Shown here in pieces: positions 10,526 through 21,121 of a DNA stretch of 64,000 bases (its first letter is position 1; each line of letters starts with the position of its first letter). The notes below the pieces were generated by a model. It was not told the DNA's origin. It did no database searches and saw only the letters and a list, made by a program, of their open reading frames with translations. Source of the DNA: Mortierella alpina (lineage: Eukaryota > Mortierellomycota > Mortierellomycetes > Mortierellales > Mortierellaceae); the NCBI GenBank assembly GCA_029449245.1, contig JANATF010000009.1, forward strand, positions 868,001-932,000. The letters are read 5' to 3'. The translations under genes and the position numbers were made by a program.

Positions 10526-13040
10526 CTATTTGGATGGCGCCTTGAAGAACTTTGAAATGACCGAAAGACCTTCTTCCTTTTTGACCTTCTTGACGGCCTT
10601 TCTAGATCCACCGTCCAATCCCGCAGCCGCTGCTGTTTTCCTCCTCTTCTGGCCATTGCTGTTGCTGCTGTCATTCTTTCCCACCAGGTCCTTGTGGCCA
10701 GATCCAGCCTTGAATTTTTGAAGTAATTGATAGGTTTTGTTGATACCCGTTGGGATGGCCGCAGATGCGAGCTCGTCCGCCGAGAGCCACACCAACTCGG
10801 GCCTGCCTCTGGTCTCGGTCTCGGTCTCTCTTGGAGTAGATGAAAAATCCACATCGTCGTAGTCGCTGACCAGGACCCATTCCACATGATACACCTTACG
10901 AATATGTGAAAATAGGTGCTGCACACTACCGAGATCGCGTGATTGCACATCCTTGCTTTTGTCGATCCAGCGCTGGCTCAGAGTTTCTGTCAGGTACCTG
11001 CGACTAGAGCTGGATCGTTGTTTATAGGTGGACAGCTCCAACTCGTTGTTGTTGTTGCTATTGTTGTCGGTGCGCAATTGGTCCTGCTCCACGGTCGGAA
11101 ACTCCCACATGCCAGCCAGCAGTCCCTTATCAGGCCGCCTTACGAGGAGAAACTCAGAGATGGAAGTGCCAGACTTGGTGTCCTCACGGACACGCTCGAG
11201 AATAGACACTGCGCATTCTAAGAGGCAAGAAAATCATTTTCAGAAGCTTGCCCATATGTTGTTTCTACAATTAAAAATCATCCGTTTTTTTTTCGTTCCT
11301 ATATGCCTTTTTAAGGCATCAGGTCGGCTGCCTTTTTTTTTACCTTCGTCCCTGGGAGCTTTCTTGGCAGCTTTCCGTGGATATTGAGTGACCAATCCTT
11401 GATCCTTACCCTCGACTTGGCTCTCTGGTAGACACAATTGACACTCGTCGTCATCAGAATTTTCGTCCGTTTGTGCAATGTTGCGCTTTTGCGACGTGCC
11501 CAGGACCTCTTTCCGAGTTCTTCTTGCATCTAGTGTCTATTATCCACAAGAGCGGAGCGAATGTTAGCATAAAAAATGTTATTGCAAGGCTGCTTCGGCC
11601 CTGACTAGAGTCTAGAGTCAGCTTGAGAATGCATAGGGATTTTTTTACCTCCGCATATGCTCGACAGCTTGTTTGAACAGGACACTCGTCACACTTGGGA
11701 TTCTGGGGTGTACAGACCACGGCGCCTAGTTCCATCAAGGACTGGTTGAAACAGCCAGGACGATCTTGATGAACCAGTTCCTTGGCGATCAACCTAAGCA
11801 ACGGCAGCAACAAAAAAAAATTCATATCAGCATTCCGAAAGAGTCGCGAGAAGAAAGAAAGCATGTAGTATCGTTTTGGCATAAACTCGATTTGCTTCAG
11901 GCGCAGTAGAGAGGTTGTATTTACCAATGAAGATCGATCACTTTGGGACTTTTGACATCGCCTCCGATAGCCCGTAGGCGCGATAGGACACGAATCACAT
12001 TTCCGTCGACGAGTTCCGCAGGAACGTTGTATGCATGGGACACAATCGCACCGGCAGTATATCGTCCTACTCCTGGTACCTCCTTCTCCAGTATTACAGG
12101 ATCACTAGAGTAGAAAAAGTACAATGAAAGACATTGCCAGGGATTAGCAAAAACATACTGTTCTTTTGTAAAGACAACTAACACCACAGATCAGAACGGA
12201 AAGGGTGGGGGTAGTTCTTTTTTTTTTTTTTTTTTACCGCGGGAGAATGCCTTTGAACTGCTGGAGGACCTTTTGAGCACCTTGATGCAGTCGAGAAGCC
12301 CTGGAGTAGTATCCGAGTCCAGTCCAGATTTTGTTCACGTCTTCAATGTCTGCAGCAGCGAGATCCGCAATGGTGGGCCATTTCGCCATCCAGGTATTGT
12401 AGTACGGAATCACGGTCGCCACCTGGGTCTGCTGGCACATGATCTCGGACACCCATACCTCATACGCTCGTTGCCCTGCTAGCTCCAGGTCCTTCTCTGA
12501 CGCGGCTGCTGCACTGATATTGTCAGCTGCAGGATCCTGAAAGTCGCGACGCCAGGGCAATTTCCGATGGTGGATATCGTACCAGGCCAAAAGGTTGTCA
12601 TGAACCTGTTTCCGCGCCCGCTGTGTTGTGAAGCGGTGGTAGGATCGGGCGTGTTTTCCAGAAGCGATGCGGACTCGTGCCGCATCCGCCACCAAGTCTT
12701 CCAGATCGGGAACAAGGTTTGAGGCTGTAGTAGCATCAAGGGCGTCCAAAGAAGAAGGGGTGGGGGATGTCCTCTTTGTGCGCCGTGATGTTTGCGGTTT
12801 TCTAGCAGCGGCAGTGATAGTAGCGGTGGTGGTGGTGGTCTTGGAGGTGCTTGTGGTGCGTGTCCTGGCGGCCATGATCTGTGCAAAGGCATTGTCGTTG
12901 CGGTTGCGACGGGCATTGTCGTCGTCGTCGCCGTCGTCGTCGAGGATCGAGTCCTGCGCCTCGGACTTGATGGCCCTTGCGGCCACGGTGGCAGCCCTCC
13001 GGGCAGGTCGGGCAGCCAGGGCGTGGTCGGTTGCAGCCAT
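10526..13040 (-). CDS. MUTYH: Adenine DNA glycosylase (MutY homologue)
   Basis: Base-excision repair enzyme that removes adenine mispaired with 8-oxoguanine. Five exons on the minus strand: 13040-12238, 12104-11925, 11793-11649, 11536-11344, 11217-10526, giving 670 residues. Order: about 150 low-complexity N-terminal residues (acidic, Thr-rich, basic patches that could be nuclear or mitochondrial targeting); the glycosylase core starting near YDIHHRKLPWRRD; AYEVWVSEIMCQQTQV; the helix-hairpin-helix PGVGRYTAGAI followed by VDGNV with the catalytic-type Asp; an iron-sulfur loop with C-x6-C-x2-C-x5-C spacing (CTPQNPKCDECPVQTSC); a linker with CQLCLP; and a C-terminal NUDIX-like domain with GLLAGMWEFPT that recognises 8-oxoG. 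Intron phases all agree. The extreme C-terminus (SVISKFFK) resembles a degenerate PCNA-binding box. Intron 1 ends its donor in a run of 20 or so A (T on the plus strand). Confidence 0.96.
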
Positions 13041-13433
13041 GGGATGTGGGGTCGAGCAGGGCTGGCGGCTGGCTGAATCTCGGAGATGGAGCGAGGGTGC
13101 AGGCCGGCCAGGGTGTGTTGGGCAGTGCGGGCGGTGCGGGCGGTGCGTGGCTTTGCCTGCTGCGTGACTTTTTCATTTTGTAGTGTGCGGTGGCCGAGGA
13201 GGCTTCGACTGCACTGCACTCCACAGCCCAGTCTCACTCTTCACCGCTCCATTGTCGCACACTCTCCTCCTGCCCTGCTGCTGCTGCTGCCTCAATCCCT
13301 TGTCGCTCTGCACTCGTCCACATTCCTCCTGCTCCCCTTGCTCCTCTTGCTCCTCTTGCTCCTCTTGCTCCTCTTGCTCCTCTTGCTCTCGCTTGCTGTC
13401 CATTGCACCTCGCGGCAGTCGCACAGCCTCATC
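13041..13433. promoter_or_regulatory. Divergent promoter region MUTYH / MID1
   Basis: There are 393 bp between the two start codons. The right half is a strongly CT-rich leader with a 9-bp tandem repeat. The open frame of MID1 continues upstream through part of this region, but the signal peptide places the start at 13434. Confidence 0.55.
13336..13388 (+). repeat. 9-bp tandem repeat in the MID1 leader
   Basis: About six copies of a cttgctcct unit, ending 45 bp before the MID1 start codon. The period of 9 keeps all three frames open. Confidence 0.85.
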
Positions 13434-15500
13434 ATGCCTCTCAAGCGCACAACGCGCACAAGCCGGCAGCGGCCGCACTGGGCAATCTTCTCCATGGCCT
13501 TCATGGCGGCTCTTGCCTTGGCCCTCATCCCCCTTGCCCTCGCACAGTCCAGCCTCTCCTCCACAGCGCCTGCACCACCGGCTTCCACTCCGTCCTCAAT
13601 ACCAATACCCCCTCCAACAACACCGCCGCCCCAGCTGCCCCTTCCTCCAGGCACGCGGGAGCTCCAAGACGCAAGGGTCGTTGCCGACAGAGTCGCCCAA
13701 GGACAGCTCCAGACCTACCATTTTTCAGTCGCCCAGCAGCAGCACCTTCCCGTCAGGAGACAGCTCGAGCGCATCATCTTCCACCCTGGTCTCGACACAA
13801 ACCCAGCCCTTCACAAGAGGCAGGCTGGCCCAACAGGATCAACCTCAACCACCACAGCCCCTACGGCAACTCGGACAGTTGCTCCAACACTGCCGTCGCC
13901 CTTCCCCAACGGAACCTATGCAGTCTTCATCTCTGTTTCGACCTGCTCGGCCCCAAAGTCGGGTGCCAATGTGTGTCCGCCTCTAGTCCTGTACGTCTCG
14001 ACCTCTACGAGCCTGCCGTTGCCGGGGCCAGGCCAGGACTCTAATGCGGTCAAAATGGTGACCGGGCAAGAGGGATTGATCCAGTTCACCGTCTACACGG
14101 ACAGGGACGTCTTTTTCAGCCTGCAAGCGCCAGCTCTCGAAGGCACATGGACGGGCGACTGGTCAGTTGAAGTAGGGGCTTCGAGCCAAGGTAAAAGAAG
14201 AAAAAAAGAAAAAAGAAAAAAGAAAGTTGTCTGCTCCGCATGTTTTTTTTTTACACGATACATGTGCTGTTTTAGATCGAGGTTGCTAACCTACTGTACA
14301 CACTTTGTAGGATATGTCCAGCGATATGATAGCTCACAGGGCCTGGTCCTTGACGACACGGACGGTACGAGCGCCAGCTTCCTGACACACAACTTTACGG
14401 CGATCCCGACATTCAAGGTCTACTTGGTAGACGCGACATCCTTGCCCACAGGGCTGACGCACTCGCTTTGCGCCATCGAGGTGATTCAGCCCACTCCGTT
14501 GACAAAGGCCAACATGATTGTGACGCAGACCAACCGGACCAGTAACCTGGACGGATCCATGGGCAGGGTCATCTTGCCTGCAGAGCCAACGTTTGAGCAG
14601 TTTGGCCAACGGCGACAGGTACTGCTCCAGTCTTTGACCGCAGGAACAGAATACACGGCATTTTTTATCACGGACGTGCTCAACCAGGCCGGCGCGGAAG
14701 TGATGTGGGCCATGACGCGGTTCAGGACCAAGCGACACGACAATTGTGTGCTGATCACGGATCTGCAGTTCTGTCACGAGGTCGCCTATGCAGTGCCCAT
14801 CACGCCGCAATCGACCTTGCCCAGTGGAGGTGGAGGCGCCAACTCGACCACACGACTGGACGTGAAAAAGTTTTACGATGACTTCAGTAGCAACCTGATG
14901 GACAACTTCAAGAAGGTCCTGGCACAGTATGATTGTACGCGATCCCAGTACTCGCTGATCCGCAATTGCACAGACTGCACACGAGCGTACCGTCGCTGGC
15001 TTTGTGCCGTATCTATTCCGCGATGCGCAGATACAGAGGACATTGTGGATCCAAGGAACACGGGGTACGTGCCACCGTCGACCTACACGGACCCCAGTGT
15101 GGTGGAGAACCCGTATCTGGTGGATCGGGTGAACGGCTCTGTAATTGTGGAGCGAGACACCAACACGTCGCGCGGGGCAATTGCACAGCTGTCTCAGTCG
15201 AACCCGCTGATGAACCCGGGGCAGTATGGCGAGGTGTTGCCCTGCATCGACCTGTGCTTTGATGTGGTGCAGAGTTGCCCTAATTTCCTCGGGTTCAACT
15301 GTCCCGTCAAGAACATGGCAGGAAACTATGCGTCGATGAATTCGGAGGGATTTCAGTGTAATGGTCTGGGCGTTGTGGCCGTGCCCTCGTCGGGATCGCG
15401 ATCGTTCGTCCTCAACGGTGGAATGTGGTCTGTGATTAACGTGCTGCAGGTGGCGGTGGTGGTATGGGCCACTGTGTTTGCAGTGGGCGTCAGCTTGTAG
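13434..15500 (+). CDS. MID1: Stretch-activated calcium channel subunit Mid1
   Basis: Extracellular/ER-plasma membrane regulatory subunit of the fungal Cch1 calcium channel, needed for calcium entry during stress or mating. Exons 13434-14190 and 14311-15500 give 648 residues, a little over the yeast length. I chose the ATG at 13434 because a signal peptide follows directly (AIFSMAFMAALALALIPLAL). A Pro/Ser/Thr-rich spacer precedes a beta-rich region. The Mid1-type Cys-rich C-terminal half is clear: YDCTRSQYSLIRNCTDCTRA, RRWLCAVSIPRC, LPCIDLCFDVVQSCP, LGFNCPV. A hydrophobic C-terminus (VINVLQVAVVVWATVFAVGV) ends the protein. Several N-glycosylation sites are present. The intron is 120 bp and free of stops in frame, so the unspliced message would also be translatable; splicing (SSQG|YVQRY, phase 1) restores the family alignment and removes a Lys/Arg-rich insert. 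Confidence 0.92.
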   Translation: MPLKRTTRTSRQRPHWAIFSMAFMAALALALIPLALAQSSLSSTAPAPPASTPSSIPIPPPTTPPPQLPLPPGTRELQDARVVADRVAQGQLQTYHFSVAQQQHLPVRRQLERIIFHPGLDTNPALHKRQAGPTGSTSTTTAPTATRTVAPTLPSPFPNGTYAVFISVSTCSAPKSGANVCPPLVLYVSTSTSLPLPGPGQDSNAVKMVTGQEGLIQFTVYTDRDVFFSLQAPALEGTWTGDWSVEVGASSQGKRRKKEKRKKKVVCSACFFFTRYMCCFRSRLLTYCTHFVGYVQRYDSSQGLVLDDTDGTSASFLTHNFTAIPTFKVYLVDATSLPTGLTHSLCAIEVIQPTPLTKANMIVTQTNRTSNLDGSMGRVILPAEPTFEQFGQRRQVLLQSLTAGTEYTAFFITDVLNQAGAEVMWAMTRFRTKRHDNCVLITDLQFCHEVAYAVPITPQSTLPSGGGGANSTTRLDVKKFYDDFSSNLMDNFKKVLAQYDCTRSQYSLIRNCTDCTRAYRRWLCAVSIPRCADTEDIVDPRNTGYVPPSTYTDPSVVENPYLVDRVNGSVIVERDTNTSRGAIAQLSQSNPLMNPGQYGEVLPCIDLCFDVVQSCPNFLGFNCPVKNMAGNYASMNSEGFQCNGLGVVAVPSSGSRSFVLNGGMWSVINVLQVAVVVWATVFAVGVSL

Positions 15501-16371
15501 ATTGTTGCTATTGAAATAGATTCGCGCTTTTCTGAGATTGGAGTGCATGACATGATACACATCTGTATCTTTATGTATGATAGCTGCAAAGGCATATTGC
15601 CCGTACATGTGGTTTTGTTGTTGTCGTTGTTGTTGCTGTTGTTGAGCTTGGCTTTGAACAGGGCCTGTAGCGGGGATGCACCATCGGCACTTTTGCGCGA
15701 GATGGAAGAGCGACAGACAGACAGCCAGACAGACAGCCAGACAGACAGCCACAGCGGAGGGAGACACACAGCCAGATGGGCGAGATAGAGTTTTGTGCCT
15801 TTGTGCGCCTCTCAGCTGCAATGCTTCACACAAGTTTTTTTTTTCTTGAAGAGAAGCAGTGTGATTGTGAATCGTTTTCCTTTCCTGGCCATCGTCCCAT
15901 CACTCTCTGCTCGTTCCTCTCTTCCGCTCTCGCTGTCACTCTCACTGTTGCTCCCTCCCCCCACGCCCCTGTGCGTTCGTTCTAAAGGTATGTCCTGCCT
16001 GTCGTTTTTGTTGTCTTTGCTGTGCGCTGATGAGTCAATTCGGCGAAGTGACCCGTCGCACACTCCATCGCACACCTCGTCGCACTAATGCAACTGCATG
16101 ATGCTTGCTTGTTCTCCTCTATATAGCACGCCTCGCCCTCCTTCATCCAAGGCGCCTTGGCTCCATCTCCTTCCCTCCTTTGCACCTCTGCACCTCTCTC
16201 TAGAGCAGCTCTGCCTGCTCCCCGTCCATCTCCCTTCTCATACACCCTCCCAAGCGCTCTACATAACAGCCCTGCGACATCTGGACGCCCAAAGAACATA
16301 GCTCGACCACGGCAGAGAGTAGTGAGAGCGTGCAAAAAGAACGGCCCGAATCCTCACACTCCCTTGGCGGA
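15501..16371. other. Intergenic MID1 / NEM1
   Basis: No gene seen. It is the MID1 3' flank, then a 12-bp tandem repeat, then a pyrimidine-rich promoter and leader for NEM1. Confidence 0.5.
15712..15755 (+). repeat. 12-bp tandem repeat (agacagacagcc)
   Basis: Three to four copies of a cagacagacagc-type unit, noncoding. Confidence 0.85.
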
Positions 16372-16884
16372 ATGATCTCGCCATCCAATCTGCCCTCTCC
16401 GGCTGGGTACTCGTTCGGCTCCTACGGCCCCATGAACACCCAGATCCAGGACCAGGACGAGCAGCCCGGCCCCCACCCTCAGGCGCCTCATCTCACTTCT
16501 TCGCTTGTATCGGCCGGTTCTGTAAAGTCTGTCGACTCTGGCAGCAAGACTGGTAGCACCGGCAGTGGCCACAGTAACACTGCCTCCGTCAACGCCGCGC
16601 CCTTTTCTTCTTTGCCCGCAGCGTCTGTGGGTTCGTCGTCATTGCCCGTCTCGACAGCAACGGCCTCTGCGACTCTCAGTCTGGGCGGCAGCGGTGCCAA
16701 CACAACCCCTTCGACCACCTTCCAGAGATCTGCGCCTGCGGCATCCTTATCCGTCGCCCTCTGTCGGTCCGTGGTTCTGAAATATATCTATTTGACCTAC
16801 CTCTTCTTCCTTCAGATCCTGCTCGCGCCCTCAGTTGCGGTCCAAACCTTTATTCGTCGCCGTCGTAAAACTATCAACAACCTT

Positions 16885-16919
<35 letters not shown>

Positions 16920-18431
16920 TATCAACAGCAGTGTTTCCAGCAATAGCAGCAAGAATCGAACGGGCGTTCAGGAGAGTGGCGATGAAGCCACCATGGGTTT
17001 GAGTGAAGGCGTTGTTGGCGCAGTCGGGCAAAAGTTTTTGCAGCAGTATACCCTGGATAATCACCTTGGACACTATTCCACTGGCGGCAACAGCGGCAAC
17101 AGCGGCAGCAGCAGTGCAACCAACCATCACCAAGGCACCTATGACAGCAGCAACAACTCCAATTACAACAACACTAATAATAATAACGGCAATTCGATGT
17201 TAAGGCGGTCCTCTCGATTCAAATCGCGCTCAGACCTGGAGGAGATTGCACAGTCTTCGACGGCCACTCTGGTCGCTGTTTCCTCTGGCGATACATTGGT
17301 GTCGTCGTCGTCATCGTCGTCGTCGTCGTCGTTATCGCCCCCAAGACATTCTATGAGTGGCATGACCACCTCTGCTTCTTCTTCAGCTGTAGCTCCTTCG
17401 CGTCCATCGTTCACCTCTGCAGTCGCGCCCGGATACGGAACGGATTCCATGGCGGAGGATGCATCGGGGGACAATTCAGCCACAGGACACGGGAACAGAA
17501 GTGTGCGTTTGCGACAGAGGACGGTTCGACCAACGTCCGGGTTGGGCGTGCCTGGTAGTCATCATGGCCCTGGAGCTGGTATGGTTCGGAAAAAGACGTT
17601 GGTGTTGGATCTGGATGAGACCTTGATTCATTCGACGTCCAGGGGGTCGAGATCACAGGGGTATATGGTCGAAGTGCTCGTGGAACGACATGCGTGTTTG
17701 TATTATGTCTACAAGAGACCTCACGTCGATTACTTTTTGAAGAAGGTAAAAAATGGATACACATAACTCGCTCGTCCATTTCTTTTTTTTTTTTTTTTTT
17801 TTTTTTTCCCTTTTCGCACATGCTTACAAGAAAACGACAAAAACTTGCGTGTTTCGTCTAGGTGTCCGAGTGGTACAAGCTGGTCATCTTTACTGCATCG
17901 ATGGCCGAGTATGCAGATCCTGTGATTGACTGGCTTGACCAGAATCGCACTCTTTTTGATAGACGCTATTTCCGTCAGGTAAAAAAACCAGCTTGACGAG
18001 TTTCATGGTAGAGTAGGACCGGATGGAGTGAAAAACATGGCTAAAAAAAAGGTCTCTCTCTCTCCCTCTCTCTTTATGCATGTTTTAGGCCTGCTTCTTC
18101 CGTAACGGAAGCTACTTGAAGGACTTGACGGTCATTGACCCCGACTTATCATCGGTGTGTTTGCTGGACAACTCGCCGCTCTCGTACTCTTTGAACAAAG
18201 GTAAAAACAGAACATAGAACGCGTCATGAAGGATAGGAAAAAAAAACTCACCACGGGTCTCTTGTTGTCCTCTTCGTGTTTTGACCCCCTGTACATCCAG
18301 AAAACGGCATTCCAATTGACAGCTGGATTGATAACCCGAACGATGAGGCGCTGTTGGACCTCCTGCCCTTCCTGGACGCGTTGAGGTTCACAGAAGACGT
18401 TCGATCTGTCCTTTCTTTACGGACTGTGTAG
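16372..18431 (+). CDS. NEM1: NEM1/Dullard-type HAD phosphatase
   Basis: Catalytic subunit of the ER/nuclear-envelope phosphatase (Nem1-Spo7; CTDNEP1 in animals) that dephosphorylates the phosphatidate phosphatase Pah1/lipin and so tunes lipid droplet and membrane synthesis. Exons 16372-17745, 17862-17978, 18089-18200 and 18301-18431 give 577 residues. The long N-terminal region is Ser/Asn-rich, with two hydrophobic stretches near residues 130-165 ([19 protein letters not shown]) that should anchor it. The FCP1-like domain begins [16 protein letters not shown], with the DxDxT nucleophile motif, followed by [34 protein letters not shown], and [17 protein letters not shown] up to the C-terminus [18 protein letters not shown], typical of Nem1. 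Repeats of agc/aac and tcg encode the Ser/Asn runs; intron 1 holds a T run of about 27. Convergent with the SR protein gene. Confidence 0.94.
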
Positions 18432-18775
18432 ATCCCCGCCAAGCCTGTTTTTTTTCTATAGTATTTGTCTTTTTTGCATCGAAGATAAAGAAATCCTGCT
18501 CCCCATGCAGACATGGGAGAGAAGGGCGCGCGCAGCTTTTGAAAGGTGCCATGTTCTAGATTTTACTGCCTTTATTGCGTTTGCGTGATACACTTGTGTA
18601 CAGACTATATATTTGATGTCAACCCTACCTCAAAAGAAGACGCGTCAAAAGCGATAGTACCCAAGTAGCCAAGGGCCATTCAGGTAGAAGTTTAGTGCCA
18701 GCAGTATCTTTTTTCTTACTCTTACACGCTTGACCTCCCGGTCTCTCGGTCGCTCCCGATCGCCCAGTTTCTCTC
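18432..18775. other. Convergent 3' flanks of NEM1 and the SR gene
   Basis: No gene seen. It contains aataaa-like elements and untranslated ends of both genes. Confidence 0.5.
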
Positions 18776-20776
18776 TCAGTCACGGCTGCGTGAGCGAGAT
18801 CTGTTGTTACGACGACGACCCGTCCCGCGGCCCTCGGGGCTGGGCGAGCGGCGTCTATCCCGGCTACGATGACGACTGCGTTCACGGCGAACCCGAGGGC
18901 TACGAGAGCGAGATCGAGAACGGCGGCGGTCGCGTTTATGCACGTCCCGATCATCGCGGACCCTGTCTGAAGCACGGTCTCGACGATCGTGGTACCTCTC
19001 ATAACCGCCGTTCCGACGACCGTGGTCATGCTCAGCAGCACGATCCCGACGATCATGGCCCCTCTCAAAATCACGGTCCCCACGATCGCGGTTCCGACCA
19101 TAGTCGCGATCACGACCACTTCCGCCGCCGCCTCGGCCCACATCACGCGGAGCACTGTCTTTGGATGAGTCGAACTGAGGGGAGGGGGTTGTAGGTAAAA
19201 GATGATGGGAAATAGATGTCAATGGTGTGCACGTCTCTAAAGGGCATATAAACAGGCAGTATGACAGCACTTTACACTTACCAGACGGAGTGTAATGGGC
19301 TTGCCTCTCAGTTCTTTTCCGTCCAGAGACTTGAGTGCGTAGTGCATATCATTCTCTGAGGCAAACTCGACCACTCTAGAGTTTTGAGAGGATGGAGAAT
19401 TGTTTTACGTTAATGAGTGACTCTGGATGATAGTCTACACTCGGGTCCTGTGTAACAAAGAGCAAATGAGTCCTTACGCTTGATCATCGAAATCCTTGCT
19501 CAAGTCGGCAAAGGTGACTTCTCCAGCCTTGCGCATCAAGTCCTTGATATCCTGTGCACAGAAAAAACGATCCCACGAGTCGAGGTCGGTCGGAAAGCGG
19601 CGTGCCACATAGAGAGTAGACAGAGAAAAAAAGAGAAGAGGAAGAGGAGAGCGCAGGAGGCAACAGTTGTTTAGGATCCTATCATCGGCAGGGACCAGCA
19701 GACAAGTACGGGCGCATCGCGGAAGACGCGTCTCTGTAACGGAATTCCAGGGGTGGAGCACAGGCGTCCCCTCTCTTCCTGTCCAAGAACAAAAGCATGG
19801 CTGCCCCCAGCACGGTAGATCTGTGTCGTCCTGACATTGCCTCGATTGAGAAAGAGAGAAGAGAGAGCGGGACAAGAGCGAGAGGTTGTTCCAAGACTCC
19901 AGTGACAGGCAGTCCATCCCGAAAGTAGCTGGAAAGTTCCCAAGCCCATGGGGTAGTTTTTTTCTTCATCTTCCAGAGAGGACAACAACGTAGATTCCAT
20001 GGCCAGCGACTACTTTGCCCAGAGAGTGCTCTGATTTGCAATGGGGAGTGGGACCGACGCAGTGGACAACAAGTCTCGACACAATAAGCGAAAGGGAGGT
20101 AGATCTTCTCTCCGTCTTGGGCATGGAGAGTAGGGTTCTTCTAGCCTGAAGGTTCGTACCTGCCAGCTGACGCCGTGCGCCAGGTTCTCTACGATGAGCC
20201 GGTGCTCAGTTCGCTCAGGGGGGCCGTATCTATCCAAGGGATGGAAAACGGTATATGGGGTGTAAGTGACAAGGGCGTGTTGCCCTGAAGATGGACGACG
20301 AATCGGGCACTGCCGCCTTTTACCATCGAGCCATGACAAAATCCAATTCGTGTCGACACGTTCCTCTCGCTCTACACATGCACTTGTCGTCACTTCCGTA
20401 CTATAAAAGCAAAAAAATCTTACTTGTCATCGCGACGGTCCTCTCTTCTAGGCTTACTTCCTCGCGCAAGCTCAACGACCAGGCTAATGCAAGCCATTGA
20501 AAGTTTCCGAAGAGTGAGAATTAGTCTTTTTTGAGCCGTTGAGAAGCTAGGTGACGAGCAACAGCATGGCGCGATGCAATACCTCTCGCCCATGAAGCTT
20601 TTGCCCTTAAACTCGTAGACGGCGTCCTCAGCATCCTTGGCCTTTTCAAATTCCACAAAGCCAAAGCCGTTTTTGACGGTGACGCCGAGAATGCGACCGC
20701 CTCGCTGAAAGAGGTGGCGAAGGTCATCCTCATTGGCATCGCGAGAGAGATGGCCCACATACACGCGTGATGACAT
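18776..20776 (-). CDS. SR-family splicing factor with two RRMs
   Basis: Pre-mRNA splicing regulator that binds exonic enhancers in the nucleus. Six exons on the minus strand: 20776-20583, 20483-20424, 20229-20160, 19551-19478, 19375-19282, 19174-18776, giving 296 residues. RRM1 starts at once (SSRVYVGHLSRDANEDDLRH) with RNP1-like KNGFGFVEFE. RRM2 carries SWQDIKDLMRKAGEV, the hallmark of the pseudo-RRM found in the SRSF1/4/5/6/9 group and S. pombe Srp2. The C-terminal domain is rich in RD, RS and SR dipeptides (RRRSRSRSRSPRVRRERS), the phosphorylated RS domain. All phases agree. Intron 3 (19552-20159, 608 bp) is much longer than the others; SR genes commonly hide poison exons in such introns to autoregulate, but I cannot point to one. 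A CRE palindrome lies 131 bp upstream of the ATG. Confidence 0.94.
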
Positions 20777-20906
20777 TGTATCGAATATCGAAGTATCGGA
20801 GTGACTGGAATGGAGTATGAGTTTAAGTGTTGGAAGCAGACTAGAGAGGAGAGTCAAGGCGCAGTGGGCAACGGCTTGAGCGCTTGACCCACCCGCCCCG
20901 CGCGGG

Positions 20907-20914
20907 TGACGTCA
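20907..20914. promoter_or_regulatory. CRE/ATF palindrome TGACGTCA
   Basis: A perfect TGACGTCA, 131 bp upstream of the SR protein start (20776, minus strand), next to a GC-rich element (cccgccccgcgcggg). bZIP factors of the ATF/CREB type bind this sequence in fungi. Confidence 0.55.
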
Positions 20915-21121
20915 TTGATAGAGGTGGAAAGTAGTGAACCGTGACAAAACGCGTTTGTTTATTCAGAGTTTCTGAAGACTATGCTACCGTAGAGGGTGCA
21001 AGGCTTGGTCGGATTGTTCCTCCGGCTGTTCAATTTGGCTCGGCCACGTTGGATGGGCATCCTTTTTGTCGAGTGCGCCTTACGTGCAACCTTAAGCCAT
21101 GCTTTGAGTCTGGATCTGTCC

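Noticed and set aside
13086-13433. N-terminal extension of the MID1 ORF
   Set aside because: It would start at a non-conserved upstream codon and bury the signal peptide 116 residues inside; part is the MUTYH leader read backwards.
14334-15833. 499-codon minus-strand ORF opposite MID1
   Set aside because: Antisense shadow; MID1 on the plus strand has family motifs throughout.
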